Shown: positions 35,863 to 47,732 of the stretch, in pieces
How positions within the stretch are numbered: position 1 is the first letter of the stretch
Layout: every line of letters starts with the position of its first letter
Assembly (NCBI GenBank): GCA_001630475.1
Contig: KV419427.1
Location: 187,629-251,628 of the forward strand
Length of the DNA: 64,000 nt
Reading direction: 5' to 3'
Source: Sistotremastrum niveocremeum HHB9708
Taxonomy: Eukaryota; Basidiomycota; Agaricomycetes; Sistotremastrales; Sistotremastraceae
Notes under the pieces: model-generated
The model's database searches: none
Told to the model about the DNA's origin: nothing
Seen by the model: the letters and a program-made list of their open reading frames with translations, nothing else
Program-made: the position numbers and the translations under genes

Positions 35863-36961
35863 CGTCGCTCGTCGGTGGACTATTGATAAGTCACGTCCGA
35901 TGTGGTCAAGACTCAGTCCTGGCGAATTTGAGGGAGAAAAGTCAAGTTAGATCGAGAGATAGCTGGAGTCCTTCGTACCAGTGACTCAGTCGAGCAACGT
36001 GCTAGTTCGAGGTGTCTCAGACCAGCTGTGATGCTATGAAAGCACGAATAGCTTCGTTTGAGAGAATCTGGAGAAAATATGCAAGCAGGAGGTGTATTTG
36101 TCGCTGTTTGGACCTTCCTCTGTCATTTGATTCCGACTTGCACGATCGACCCTCTAAATCGTCTTCTAAAATTCTTTGGCTTCAGATTCTCCTCTCATTG
36201 GCAATCAAAGTTTGCAAAGACGACACTGTTCGATGCCCAGTATCTCGCCAGCTCTCCAACTCATAATGTTAATTTCCGGACTTCTCGCTCAGCTTCCATA
36301 ATCGTGATCGCACATATGAAATCCACAAGCAATCTCGACCTGTCATAGAATCGATCGCGCTCATAATAGGGGCGAACAAATAATGTTGATATTTCCAGCT
36401 GTGTTGTTGCATCGGAGTACGCAAACTCGGCTTCCTTGGCTCGCGAGTCGCGCATATATTCAGGGGGAGGCATATACATATGCATATGCTTCGATCGAGC
36501 ACCGCAAATAGTGATGCGCATGCGAATATTTGGAACCTTGTCGTGCCGGAATATATTTGAGACAGCCATAGTGCCCTGATCGCCCTGATCTTCTTTGTCC
36601 TGTCCACCAAAACCAGGCACAACAATCACCACCAACTTGAAGACAAAGCCATATTCACTCACTCTTCATCGCCTTATTCCTCCAAGCTTTCCCCACAAAT
36701 AAATTCAGAACCCTCGACGAAATGAACGACTTTTCCACACTGCCCTCTCCCCGGCAACATCGCCCTGCTTACGTAATATTTCAGGTGAGTCGGAAACAGC
36801 GTGCTGGAAGGCGGCAACGCTATATAAACGAGGCTCAGGAAAGGACACGATCACTCGTTCACTGCAGGCAGCCCTGACTCCCCCCCTCTCTCCATCCCTC
36901 TTTGTCGTTCTCTCCGTCGTTGTACAGTTGTACAGTTGTACAAATATTGGGATTCGGGAAG
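35863..36961. other. intergenic, divergent promoters
   Basis: Separates the RNase P/MRP subunit gene from the multi-TM gene. A TATA-like 'tatataaa' lies near 36820, about 140 nt before the next ATG. Overlapping minus-strand frames at 36261-36662 have no recognisable domain and were not called. Confidence 0.35.
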
Positions 36962-38505
36962 ATGTACGATCTTACGACGATGTATCCTACGTTCCAAAAG
37001 TACCAAGTGTACATCATCCCACCAATAATCGCAATGTGTATAGCAGCTCCAAAAGCATTCCAGGTACCCCTCCCCTTCCCGCTTCCCTCCCTCTCTAACC
37101 TCCTCCTCTCCCTCTTCTCCAAAATTCTATCTCCCTCTTCTCCAAAATTCTAACCTCCTCCTCCTCCCCTTCGTTTTGGGAATAGTACCAACTCTCAGCC
37201 CGCCAACTCGTCCCCTTCTCCACCTCCACCTCCCCAACCCACTCAATCCCAACAAATCCAATCTCCTACTCGACTCTAGCGTACGATCTTGCGAAGAGAG
37301 CTGTTATATTGGCGGCGTTTAGTGGATTGCTTTGGCAGAATTTCTTGTTCACGCTTGTGGTTGTGCTTTGGCTTTTGACTCCGCTCACTTTGACTTTTAC
37401 TGGGGTGCGTGGTGTTCTTTTATTGGTATGATGTGAATGGGGGCTTATGAGATTGGGCGTGTAGTTGCTTGGAGAGAAGATGGGAACGATACAGATACGC
37501 GTTAATAAACACGCAAACGGCTGTACGTCCTCCCTCGCCTCGCCTCGATCCCCATCTAATCCCTCTCTCTGCGTGTTAATAGCTCTCTCATTCGGAACAA
37601 GCGACTTTGGAATATCAGATTACCAACAAGTCCTCGGCCTCTTCATCATCGCATTCCTCGGCGCAGTAATAGCAATGTGGACAGCTACAGAACCTATAAT
37701 CCTAACAATCGTCTCAACACTCCTTTTCCGGGATCAAGGCACCCGATTCGGACATAGTCTAACTCTTAAAAATATGGTTCTGCGAAAGCTGAAATTCACT
37801 GTACGCCCTCACTCTCCCTGCTATGATAGGGATAATTGATGGAATGGAATCTGGAATTGGTAGGCTGGATTGTTGGTTGCTTCAGCGGTGTTATACGCCC
37901 GTGGAGGACTATGTACACATCCCTATCTCGACAAGACATTCTTCCCCTCCGCTTACCTCCCCTGGGAATTAATAGACGACATCACATCCGACTTCGCAGC
38001 CCTCCTCTACCGGTTCGACGCTTACAAATATCAACTCTCCAACCCCCCCTTCGCACAGTCTATGAAAAAGCTTCATGGGCATCTTCAGACTACGGTGGTG
38101 GGGGAAGGTGAGAGTGTGAGTTGTCCGACGGTGAAGAATGAGTGGATACCGAGCTTTCCACAACATTATTTTATGACTGCTTTCTTGGCGAGGATCGTCA
38201 TGCATCTAAGCCTTATCTCATGGCTCGCTGAAGCGGGGACGAAGTCTTCCGGAGAGGGGGGATTCGAATGTGGTGGAGGAGCGTGGTTCTTCTATCCGCT
38301 CGTGTCGGGGATATTGGAGATGCCGACTATACTTCTCGCTGTAGGATTTTTGGCGTTGGTGAGGCGAGAATGGGGGATGTTATGGAATTTTACGGAGGTG
38401 TGGGATACGTCTGCACCGGCACCTGTTTCGCTACAGGAAGTTGACGAGGTTAGTGGTCAGGCAGAGGGAGAGGGAGAGACGCCGCCTCCTTATCCTACGC
38501 AGTGA
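36962..38505 (+). CDS. multi-TM membrane protein with PPPY tail
   Basis: Unrecognised integral membrane protein with about six hydrophobic segments, for example VYIIPPIIAMCIAAPKAF, NFLFTLVVVLWLLTPLTL, LGLFIIAFLGAVIAMW and LVSGILEMPTILLAVGFLAL. Four introns were joined in phase: after KAFQ, after TFTG, after HANG and after LKFT. The cytosolic-looking C-terminus is Glu/Pro-rich and ends in PPPYPTQ. That is a PPxY motif, the docking signal for WW-domain ligases such as Rsp5. It may be turned over by ubiquitination. Transport or channel function is not shown. Confidence 0.62.
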
Positions 38506-39083
38506 GGTGCCAGTCGCGTGTTGTGTGTATGACTTTGAGGGGAGGTCGAAGATCTTTCTTTTTTTGTTTTAGGGCGGATAGGTTGTATTGGGACTTTGGG
38601 TTTACTTACATGGCAAGATGTACTCTATGGCTCGTTTGTACGCGCAGTTTTAGCTCCATATACCAATGTGATTGAACCAAAAAGCGTTCGGGAATTGGAA
38701 TGAAGCTGATCATGAGTAGCAGATCTCGGAAGACTGCGAGTATTGTGCAAGTGTCCATCGGTGTCCATGGACTGTGACTAAAGAAAAAAAGAAAATTTCG
38801 CGATGCAAATTTGATTTGATTTGATTCTTTCACTGAGCAGTTCTCAGTCACGAAACACGTCTGAAGAACGAGTTCCAAGAACCAAAACGCGAAAACAAGA
38901 AAAGCGCGCCGACCGGATCCTCCGTCATCAGCCGATCAACCAATCACAGATGCCGAAGCGGACTTTGAATCACCATCACCGCCATCCAGCCGCCTTCCCT
39001 CGTCGTTCAACGTTCACCGCCAGACAACGCAAATCCCATCCATCGATCCTTATCCCATCCTTATTCACTCTACGACCCACCTA
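38506..39083. other. intergenic upstream of GPI-protein gene
   Basis: 3' flank of the membrane gene and promoter of the next gene. Short frames on both strands lack domains. Confidence 0.35.
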
Positions 39084-39890
39084 ATGCGTCTCCTCCTAAG
39101 TCTCCCCTTAGCACTCCTCTCCCTCCCCCTCCTCTCTCTCGCCCAAACAGCCTGTCCGTCCCCTCCCTCCCCTCCTCCCCTCAAATATCATAAACTGACG
39201 ATTAATTGTGGATGTAGCGTATTTTAATATCCTCTCACCGACGAGTTCATCAGTCTGGTCATCCGACGCATTAGGCGTTTTATCATGGGTTACATCGCCC
39301 AATGAAGGGATTGATAATTTCGATGTGGAATTGGCGAGGATATCCGTCTCTGGACTCATCTTCATCGCACGAGCAGGTCCGTCCTTCCCCTCCCCTCTCT
39401 TTCCTTCACTAATCCTTTCTTTCTTTCTTTCTCCTTTCTCCTTTCTTCCCTCCCTCCTCCCTCCCTCCCTTTCTCTGCCATCCCTTACCTCGTCCGCTCT
39501 CGTTTTGCTACACCTACGCCTCGCTCCACTCCACGTCGCCTCACAGTCCCAACCGCCCTAGGTTTCCTAAACATCGAACTCCAATCCATCCCCTCCGGCA
39601 CAGACTACTTCTTCATGCTCGTAAACTCCACAAACGGTCAAAACTTTGCAATCTCCGATAAATTCACCATCTCCTCTCCAAACTCCTCCTCCTCCTCATC
39701 GAGTATCGCAGGAGCTAATCCTGTTGCTGGAGCTCCTACGGTGACTGCTACTGGTGGACCGGATCCGACGGTTGGATTTCAGGCTACGTTGGGGCCTGTT
39801 GTGGGTGCTGCTGTGCGGTTGGGAGAGGGAAGAGTGGGACAGGTTGCTGGGTTGCTTGCGGGGTTGTGTGCGGCTCTTGTGTTGTTGTGA
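39084..39890 (+). CDS. Kre9/Knh1-domain GPI-anchored cell-surface protein
   Basis: Secreted protein with an N-terminal signal peptide (MRLLLSLPLALLSLPLLSLA). The family domain follows: YFNILSPTSSSVWSS, LSWVTSP, FDVELAR, GLIFIARAG, NIELQSIPSGTDYF, LVNSTNGQNFAISDKFTI. This is the usual N-terminal domain of agaricomycete Ser/Thr-rich GPI-anchored membrane proteins related to Kre9/Knh1, which act in cell-wall beta-1,6-glucan assembly. A Ser-rich linker follows, and the C-terminus is a hydrophobic GPI signal (AGLLAGLCAALVLL). Two introns: 39154-39217, and one just after IARA. The start is fixed by the signal peptide. Confidence 0.82.
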
Positions 39891-40279
39891 GCGATGAAGA
39901 GGTGCTAGAATGTTGTCGTTATCTGGTTCGGTTTGGTGCCGTTCACTCTTTTCGAAACGGACACTTTTTACATAGTCTCTTCAACTTCCTCATCACCGTA
40001 ATCGCTCGATACTCGATACCCCGTACGCGTGCATGTCATTTGCATTATTTTTGGATCAGATAGAGGGAGGCTGAAGGGATATATTGAGAATGGGATGCCG
40101 ATCTATATTTACTTTGTCATTATGCAGTCTATAGTTATGACGCGCATTTAGCATTTAGCATTTTAGCATCTTGTTTGGCATCCTTTTCTATCCTGCTACA
40201 TTCGTTCGTTTGTATGATGTATTAGAAGGAAGGGATGGGTGCGTACCCTGCCTTTGACTTTGAGCGGTTTGATGGAGTT
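39891..40279. other. intergenic between convergent genes
   Basis: 3' flanks of the GPI-protein gene and QCR6. Repeated 'gcatttagcatttagcattttagcat' at about 40144-40169 is a small AT-rich tandem repeat. Nothing else is seen. Confidence 0.35.
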
Positions 40280-41038
40280 TTAACGCAGTTGTGAGAACAG
40301 CTTGGGTCCGGCACATTCCTACAGCGAGACGTTAGAAGGGCGGAGAGTTTGTTGGAGGATGAGTCTTACGTCGACGCAATGCATCATACTGTAATGAAGA
40401 ATGAGAGTGAGCTTCTCCGAAGGGTGATACAGATTTTGTGGACTCACTGGACTGATTGACAGACGCAAAGAACACATCAGAATGTCAGTTCAACATCCCA
40501 TCATTACCGATAAAGAAACGAAACGTACAGCTACCCACAAGTCAGCCTCAAACAACCCCAATAAGTGAGAGAGAAGGAGGACGTAACGTACAATTCCTCA
40601 ACACAATCCTCATGTTTAAATCCCTTCCCCTCCTCCACTTTTTCACTGCAATGCTCGAAATGTTTAACCGAAGGAGCGCATTTTGAAGATTGTTTGCATT
40701 CGTCGCGGAGTGTAGGTTGGAGCTGGACCGAGCGTACCGAGCGTTAGCGAGGTGCGAGGTTGGGAAAGTGACGAGAGAGGGAGGGATGAGATTGGAGGGA
40801 GGGAGGATGGAGGACGTACATCTTCAGGCTCTTCTTCTTCCTCCTCTTCTTTCTCCTCACCTCCATCCTCTTTCTCCTCCTTTTCCTCACCCTCATCTTT
40901 ATCTTCGCCTCCCTCATCCGAATCTTTAGCGTCATCCTTCTTCACATCTTCCTTGTCAGCCGGAGCAGAAGTAGTTGTCGGAGCGGGAGCATCCGCATGA
41001 ACAGGAGTAAAGACACTTTGGAATAAACTTGACAACAT
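40280..41038 (-). CDS. QCR6: complex III hinge protein QCR6
   Basis: Subunit 6 of ubiquinol-cytochrome c reductase (bc1 complex), the acidic 'hinge' that helps cytochrome c1 bind cytochrome c in the intermembrane space. The N-terminus MLSSLFQSVFTPVHADAP is followed by a very acidic Glu/Lys/Asp stretch. The Cys-rich helical hairpin then follows: LRDECKQSSKCAPSVKHFEHC, ending CVDECAGPKLFSQLR. Exon 1 ends in EPED, and the next opens LQPTLRDEC. Between EDCVEE and MMHCVD one or two residues usual in the family are missing from the join made here, so a micro-exon may have been missed. Otherwise it is a normal single-copy gene. Confidence 0.85.
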
Positions 41039-41540
41039 GACTATGCCTGCGAATCAGCTGGCTGGCTGTCTGGATGCAGCTGCTCGAGTCGACGGCTGGT
41101 TTTGCGGGTGTTGGTGTCACGGTCACGGTCACACTTGACGGGGCGGATCGGAGTCGGAGGGAGAATCTGCTTTCGACAGTTCGATGGCTGGATGCTTGCG
41201 TCTCCGGGCCCTGATAATCAAAAGCCAATCCCCTCTAGATCTGTCCTCGATCCCACTGTGCCCACTCCTTCATCCATTCTTCCCCCGCTTTCACCGGTCC
41301 GGGTCTTCTCTTATACTGTCGAACTGTCGGATTCTCATAGCTACTAGTACTGTCTGTCTGGCCATCTCCTTTCGTAATCTCTTCAATCCGAGTCTCTCGT
41401 CGGTTCTCGAACGAAGCCTTCGCTAGCAAACCATCTTATTCTCATGCTTCTCCTTCCATCACGACATTACCATCAACGAACCATACAGCACTCACGCAAC
41501 ATGTCCAAACCCTTGCTCGATCCCTCGGCCTACTACTCTA
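41039..41540. other. intergenic upstream of QCR6
   Basis: Promoter of QCR6 and 3' flank of the next minus-strand gene. No other feature is seen. Confidence 0.35.
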
Positions 41541-42168
41541 TCACGTCAAGCCAATTCCTGCAGCCCGTTCCTGCTTAACCAGCTCCTCCACACACCCCTT
41601 GAACTCACCCAGCGCAACCGCACTCTCCCTACAATCACCCTTAATCTCATACCCCTCCATCTCCTCAGGCCCCGGTGGATTACACCCCCTCACAATCTCC
41701 TTCAACACCTCTAATCTCTCCATCCAATCTTTATCACCCAGAATCGCCTCTTTTGAATACAAATATGAATCGTCCGATTCATGGTCTTGGTCTTCATTTT
41801 GGTTTTGAGTGTGCCGGAAGATGGCTATCATCCACATTCGCCGCTCCCAGACGAATACAGGATGAGCCACGACCATTCTCGATTTGACAGCTATATTTCG
41901 AATAGCTGCGACTGCACCAGTGGCCAGATCAGCAGCGCTGATTTCTTTCTCTTTCCCACCCGATAATTTGCGAGGGTGCATGTGGTCTCTGAAGTAGTTC
42001 ACGAGCGATTGAGTGGGCATAATGAAACCTGTAACAATGATGGGAGACTAAAGAAATTTCCATCATAACGTGGTATAACAATGGTTTGAATATTTGATAC
42101 GCACTGATGGCATGTCATCAGAGTCATCACCTGGAAACCCCTCTCCGTATCCCATAATTTCTTCCATA
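41541..42168 (-). CDS. hypothetical protein
   Basis: Unrecognised protein of about 190 residues. Two exons join in phase: MEEIMGYGEGFPGDDSDD, ending MPS, then SPIIVTGFIMPTQSLVNYF. The rest is RDHMHPRKLSGGK, an alanine-rich helix (SAADLATGAVAAIRNIAV), an acidic Gln/Glu/Asp stretch, and a Cys-containing C-terminus (GFKGCVEELVKQ style). No signal peptide or TM segment. The start is chosen because the frame from this ATG passes cleanly across the intron with a GTGCGT donor and TTTAG acceptor. Confidence 0.5.
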
Positions 42169-43278
42169 GGGACTGGTAAGAGGCCTGATGACATGAACGA
42201 GCAACCACAGGACTTGCCAGTGGGACTGTAACAGAAGAAATCTCAAGTTCCGAAAAACTCTACAGTCTAAACCGAGAGCGACCAAGTGCCAGTGAAATTC
42301 TCAGATTCGTCTTTTCTGAACTGCTGAGAGCCTTACTGTAGAAGTTAACCTCGTGGTGCACTCAACCTGCTTTTGCAATCTGAAGCGAGTACTAGTACTG
42401 CGGTCATTTATACGTGCTCGCCTAGCATTCGCCGAAGAGCCCGAACGGAAGGTAACTCGTAACTCACTTCAACCCCTTGTTATGGCAGAAGACGTCTCAA
42501 AGGATCGAAGTCATGATCTCAAGTAGTCGACTCGGAGGCCTTTCTCATCAACCTTGAGGGGTTATAAGACTTGGAAAATGATTGGATAGTGTAGTCTTGC
42601 TCAGATGATCAGATGTCCACGTCGCATACTGTAGTTTGATGAAATCAGATTATATAGTTGCTATTGATGATAACAAAGCTGTGCGTGACATGTCTATGAA
42701 TATACGTGAAAGCTCAAAACAGAGCAGGAAATGCAAAGCGAAGAGCAAGAAAAAGAACAAGAAAGAAGACTTGTAATAATGATAGAATAAAGATGCCATA
42801 TGCCAAGAAACCTAATGCCCAAGTATGTGAATGAGAAATGCTGAGAATGTATGCGAGAGGAGTGTATGCGTGTATGTTGATACGGATGAGTGTCTTGAGG
42901 TCTATATTTTGAATGCTTGTGTTGGCGAGTAGAAGCGGATTGCTTCGTATTCCACCCGCATGCCGGAAGAAATCTTGCAAGTGGGCGAGATTGAGCATTC
43001 AACGAGGAATCTAAACCACGGAAGCAAATCAGAAGAAGAACATATACCAGAGACGGGGTGCACATACCTCGTATCTTCTGAAGAGCGCATACAATCCACA
43101 TTCATCACTGTGAATCGTAGATCGACTCGACACCGAGCAGACAATCCTTCACAGACGTCTACACGATCGTATTCGTGTTCGTGATCGCCGGAAGGGTTGA
43201 TGAGCGTGGTCGAGTGGAAAGGGAAAGGCTGACGTATCAGCAATTGTGGAAGTCGTAAGAGATCCACGAGAATTGGTG
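42169..43278. other. stretch without a supported gene
   Basis: Includes the promoter of the hypothetical gene to its left and the 3' flank of the 7TM gene. Minus-strand frames of 90-135 codons here are Ser/His-rich and have no recognisable domain; they are probably untranslated region. Confidence 0.35.
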
Positions 43279-45053
43279 TTAACCGGTCATATGAGCCGCA
43301 GAATCTTCAAGATCGACGTCGACGTCGACGTCGTGATTGAGGTCGTCACCATGCGAGGCGGGGTGGGAAGAGTCAGTTGGGCTCCAAGAAAATCCGAGAG
43401 GTGAGATCGGAGGGAGAACAGGTAACATCTCATCTTCTCCCAGTCCTTCAACTTCTCCTTCCTTCTCCTCCCCTTCTTGGGCCATACCCATCTCAATGTC
43501 AACCTCGTACGCCTCAGCTCTCATCGGAGACTGCATATACACTCTCCCCGGTACCCTCGGCATATTCCCACTCATACTTCCACTCACACTCGTACCCGTA
43601 TTCATCTCATAAAACCCCGAATCACTACTCCCCCTCAAACTCTTCCCAATACCCTGATCCTCTTCGGAGAATTGCCCCGTAAGCGTCGTATCAGCTCCCG
43701 ATTCAGACGTCAAATTCTCCGAACTAGGATTGATATTAGTCAAGATACTAAGATCGACTCGGAGACGACGGATGAGGGTGTCGAGGTGTCGTTCGGCGAA
43801 TGGGACTCGGGATGACTGCGCATGTCCGTGTGGATGGGGATCGGATAAGGTGTAAGAGGACGAAGAGGGATGATTATGGGGATGAGGGATTTTCGGAGGG
43901 GATCGTGAGCATCGGGTGCCGAGGGACGCAGAGCGTGGGCGTGCGAAGGATTTACCGGTGAATGGACATCGCTTAGCGTAGAGGGAAGGGAACCAGAGTT
44001 TGAGTATGGTACTCTGCGTCACGAAGACGAGACATTCGAGGAGAGGTACAGCAGCTGTGAATTCACATGATCAGTCAGGAACCTTCACAAGGATGGGGGA
44101 AGGGGTGGGGACGTACATTTCCAGTAGCGCTCGATTTTCTCATGGACGGAGAGAGCTGAGTCATGTAGGACGAGTCGGAGCGTGAGGACGATGGATGAGC
44201 AAATGATGATTAATATCATCAGTCCGAAGCGAAGGACGAACGATAGTTCGGGGAGGTGCAATGGGACCTTCCTCCTCGTCAAATGGCCCGTCTTCCCAAC
44301 CTCACAACGCCAACATCTCTTGGAGGGACTCTCAGCCGGAGGATGAGGATGAACGTCAATCCACCAATGCATGAGATAAAATCGGACGACGACGGCGATG
44401 AGCCATGCGCAGACTCCACCGGCTATGAGGAGAGGTGTAGCTTGTGATATTAGAGATATTTTCATGAATAGAGGGGATTTTGAGCGGCACCACCATCCGT
44501 CGAAATAGGTTTGTGCGTAGTAGGGTGATGAGGGGATTGCTGTGAGTAGGCCGACGATTAGGACGGGGATTGTCCAGAAGAAAGGGACTATGCAGAGGAG
44601 AAGGGAGATGCGAGGTGAGGGATCGTGGTAGGAGATTTTCGCGACTGCTCGTGTGCGTGTACGGCATGGAGTGCGTGAATGACCATGGCCGTGTGCGTTT
44701 TGTCGGAATGTTGTTGTGGAGGGCCGTCGAGGCGGTCGGAGAGCTGTAGGCGGAGGTGTCGGATGCGGATACAAAACGACGCGCAGGAGCGCAATCGAGA
44801 ATGAAAGGACGAATCCCGAATGCAACACGAACAGAAAATTAGCAAGTACGTTCGTCGTTGGACAGAAGAGGTTCGAATTTGAAAATACAGGAAGTTGGAG
44901 GACGACGGAGCGTGGAATGCCCACTACCAAAAGACAAAGGACGACAGGATGTCTCGGTAATCTCCAAATGCGCAAAGTGACGAGGTAGGCTCCGAGCAGC
45001 GCAACAGAGGAGAGCGCAAGGAGAGTGAGCACGACGCGGTGGACGTTCCACAT
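43279..45053 (-). CDS. GPCR-like 7TM protein
   Basis: Membrane protein of about 570 residues with a 7TM layout: LTLLALSSVALLGAYLVTL; VVLCLLVVGIP; SGFVLSFSIALLRVVLY; ISLLLCIVPFFWTIPVLIVGL; PLLIAGGVCAWLIAVVV; FGLMILIIICSSIVLTLRL; and a last segment just after the intron (VPLLECLVFVTQSTILKLWF). A long Ser/Pro/His-rich cytosolic tail with acidic repeats (DVDVDVDLED) follows. The intron is placed between YWK and SVPLLECL by phase. Ligand and G-protein coupling are unknown. The start may lie upstream: an acceptor near 45067 would add an exon. Confidence 0.6.
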
Positions 45054-47732
45054 CCAGAGCGAGTACTAGTGGGTCAGAGCCAGAGCAAAGACGCATTATG
45101 TTGCTGATAGATATCATGGCGGACGCTCTCTGCTAATCTTTCCTAATCCAGCGGCAGAGATGCGACGGTTACCACTCCACCGCCGCTATCCCCGTTTTTG
45201 GTCCCACACTCCAGATTGGGAAATATGTCCCCCTTCCTTCGGCTTGTCTTCTGCCGCGTGCCATCTGCCTCCATCTCATTTATGCCGCTTTCGTCTTGCC
45301 CCTATAGCCTATCCCGTCAGGAACGCTCCCGCCACCAGAACACCATGCCCATGGCTTGCGGTCCAGCGCTGTAGCACTCCACTATCTCCACGAGTCCATG
45401 CCCACGCACATCATTCCTTATTAGCCTCTTCTACCTCCCTCTACCTATCCCAATCTAACCGTGCGCATCCATACAAACGACTTTCTCTTCTTTTCAAGGC
45501 AAAAGAGTCGTACGGGTCGAATGACGTAGCGATCATATTCGCCTCCTCCAAAGCCTGTTTTGACATTTCTCAGGGGCTCTTCATCTGGCGTCCTGCTGCT
45601 TCCACGTCAGCTCGCACTTTGCGGCCTGTCAATGGGTGACTCGTTCTTTGTCGACGTATGTCAAAAGGTCTCCATTTATGACCCGATCGGTGCTTCAACC
45701 ACTCACTACAACCACCACTCGGCGACTCATATCTCCGACCATTGACAATTCTATCACTCCGACCCTGGACCTTCTCTATCACTCCGATCTTCGTAATTCT
45801 TCCAAGAATCAACGATCCAATACGATGGAATATCAGCAGCCTTGCATAAAAATATGAGCCCTCGCTTAGCTCTTGACAGCGCTGCAGCTGGGCGCTGAAC
45901 CTGGTGACACTCGGGTACATGTACTGTCAATATTGAACGAATCTGTCAGGTGTCAATAACCCCTTTATCCATACGTCTTATTGAACGAGTCATCGTCGGC
46001 GATCGCGAAGCTAAACTGTCAACTGTACCGGGATAGGGGTATGCTATGCTCAGGCCCGCGTCCGAGTGCCGGAATCTTTCTTCTGGATATTCTCATAATT
46101 CTGTACTCGAATTTCGATTGACGGGCTAGGAAAGAAGTTCAAGTTCGGGACGCCGGGCTCGCGTCATTGATCGTGATAGTGGTTGCGGTCGCGGATCCCA
46201 TATCCAATTCTGGGCGGATATTAATGGATGACATCCTCGGCGCCGGCTTGGATCTGCAGCAACAGGCTGAATGGTACAGTAGTGCTCGAAGAGGTCTCAA
46301 ATTAATCTGAGCTCAGCCAGTGTAAACACCCATCGTAAGTCAGACAGCAATGAGAGAACTTCAGAATTAATGATCAGCTTGATTACTTGCACAGATGGGC
46401 CTTGCAGCAAGTGATATCAATATAATACCCCGGGAGACATATTGTCAAAGAAAGTGCGGTCAGGCAGGTACAGTGCGCCCAGTGCCATTAACCTGCAATG
46501 CTGGAATGTTCTCGATATAAGGATCCATAAACCTCGAATCACCGAAATCAATCAATCTCCCATTCCCGCAATCCTGGGATCCGGAATAAAGTATTCACAC
46601 ACCTTGGCCTGAACCCGTTCATTATCACAACGCTCACGCTCACGCTCCTTAATCTATCTCGGAACAGAGTACAGTATTAAACTCATAATCCCAATAACGA
46701 TCACCATCCAAAACATCAAGAAAGACCGGTACCGACGCCGAAAACATCTGTCAATGATCCTCAGTTACATTAACCAATTCTGATGCCCGACTGTCAATGG
46801 TAACCCGGCGAGTCCAATGGCTGTCCGAACCCAAACCCGAAGATCTGAAGAATACCCGAAGCCGGCCGATTTGCGGGACCATTAGATTAAATAATCGCTC
46901 GTCGTTTCTCATTTCTCCTGCCCAGACTTGCTTACGGAGGTATCAGTCATACATGTACAGTACCGGTCGGTGATATTCGTCACGTCCGGCCGATTCGATT
47001 CGCGAATGTGATCGAGGACGTGCTTTGATAATCCTGTACGGTACATATAGCATGCTGTGCTGTGCTGTACTAGTACTGAAGGGTCAACTCGGATTTGACT
47101 TTGATAGACGAGAGCTTTACATCGAAGTTGAAGTTGAAGACTTGGAAACCTATCGAAGGTCTAGGAAGGTTCGAATACTAGTACTTCTAGTTAGGTCGGC
47201 TCGGTAATCCAAATCAAAAAATGATAGATGGCAGTGGGACATCAAATCCTCAAGCAATTTGAAGATTAACAGAATAGAAATAGACGGAGGACGCAATTGA
47301 TGCTTTCTGCGGTACTCCGACTGATAATGATGAACTGATAAGATGAGGCCAGATTTTGACTCGACTTGCTCGACAACAAACCAAGCCAAAACCTCACTTC
47401 CGAATCCCGCCAAGCACCCAACCTCCGATGCCGTCGTGCCGTGCCTTGCCGATCCTGCCGATCGCTCTCCCGATCCGATGGCATCGTTACGTCATCGGTT
47501 AAATTTTCGACTTTGACTGACTGAGTGAGATGGGATCGTTCTGGCTGAAAGCATTTTCCTGCGGACAGTCCGAGAGTGTAAGGCGGGATGAAGTCTTACA
47601 CGAGTATTAGTCTTAGGCTTGTTTGCTCTCGTCATCGTCTCTTCCTCACTTTTACCACCCACCCACATCGTCGTCGAGCCTCTGCGCCCTCGAAGTAAAC
47701 CTTGAAGCTCGTATCCTTTAAATACTGCAAGA
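45054..47732. other. 2.7-kb stretch without a supported gene
   Basis: The largest intergenic gap in the right half. A 159-codon plus-strand frame (45160-45639) is Ser/Pro/His-rich without a domain. Short motifs repeat here (for example 'cacgctcacgctcac' near 46630, and several 'gtacagtac'-type runs), and the last few hundred bases are the MDR gene promoter. No RNA gene was recognised. Confidence 0.4.

Noticed and set aside
36261-36662. 133-codon minus-strand frame
   Set aside because: A second overlapping frame is equally open, no domain is visible and it falls in a divergent promoter region.
40744-41000. Ser-rich and Lys-rich frames on both strands over the QCR6 acidic stretch
   Set aside because: They are shadows of the repetitive GAG/GAA codons of the acidic hinge segment.
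45160-45639. 159-codon plus-strand frame
   Set aside because: Ser/Pro/His-rich, without domain or splice context; it could be untranslated or random open sequence.
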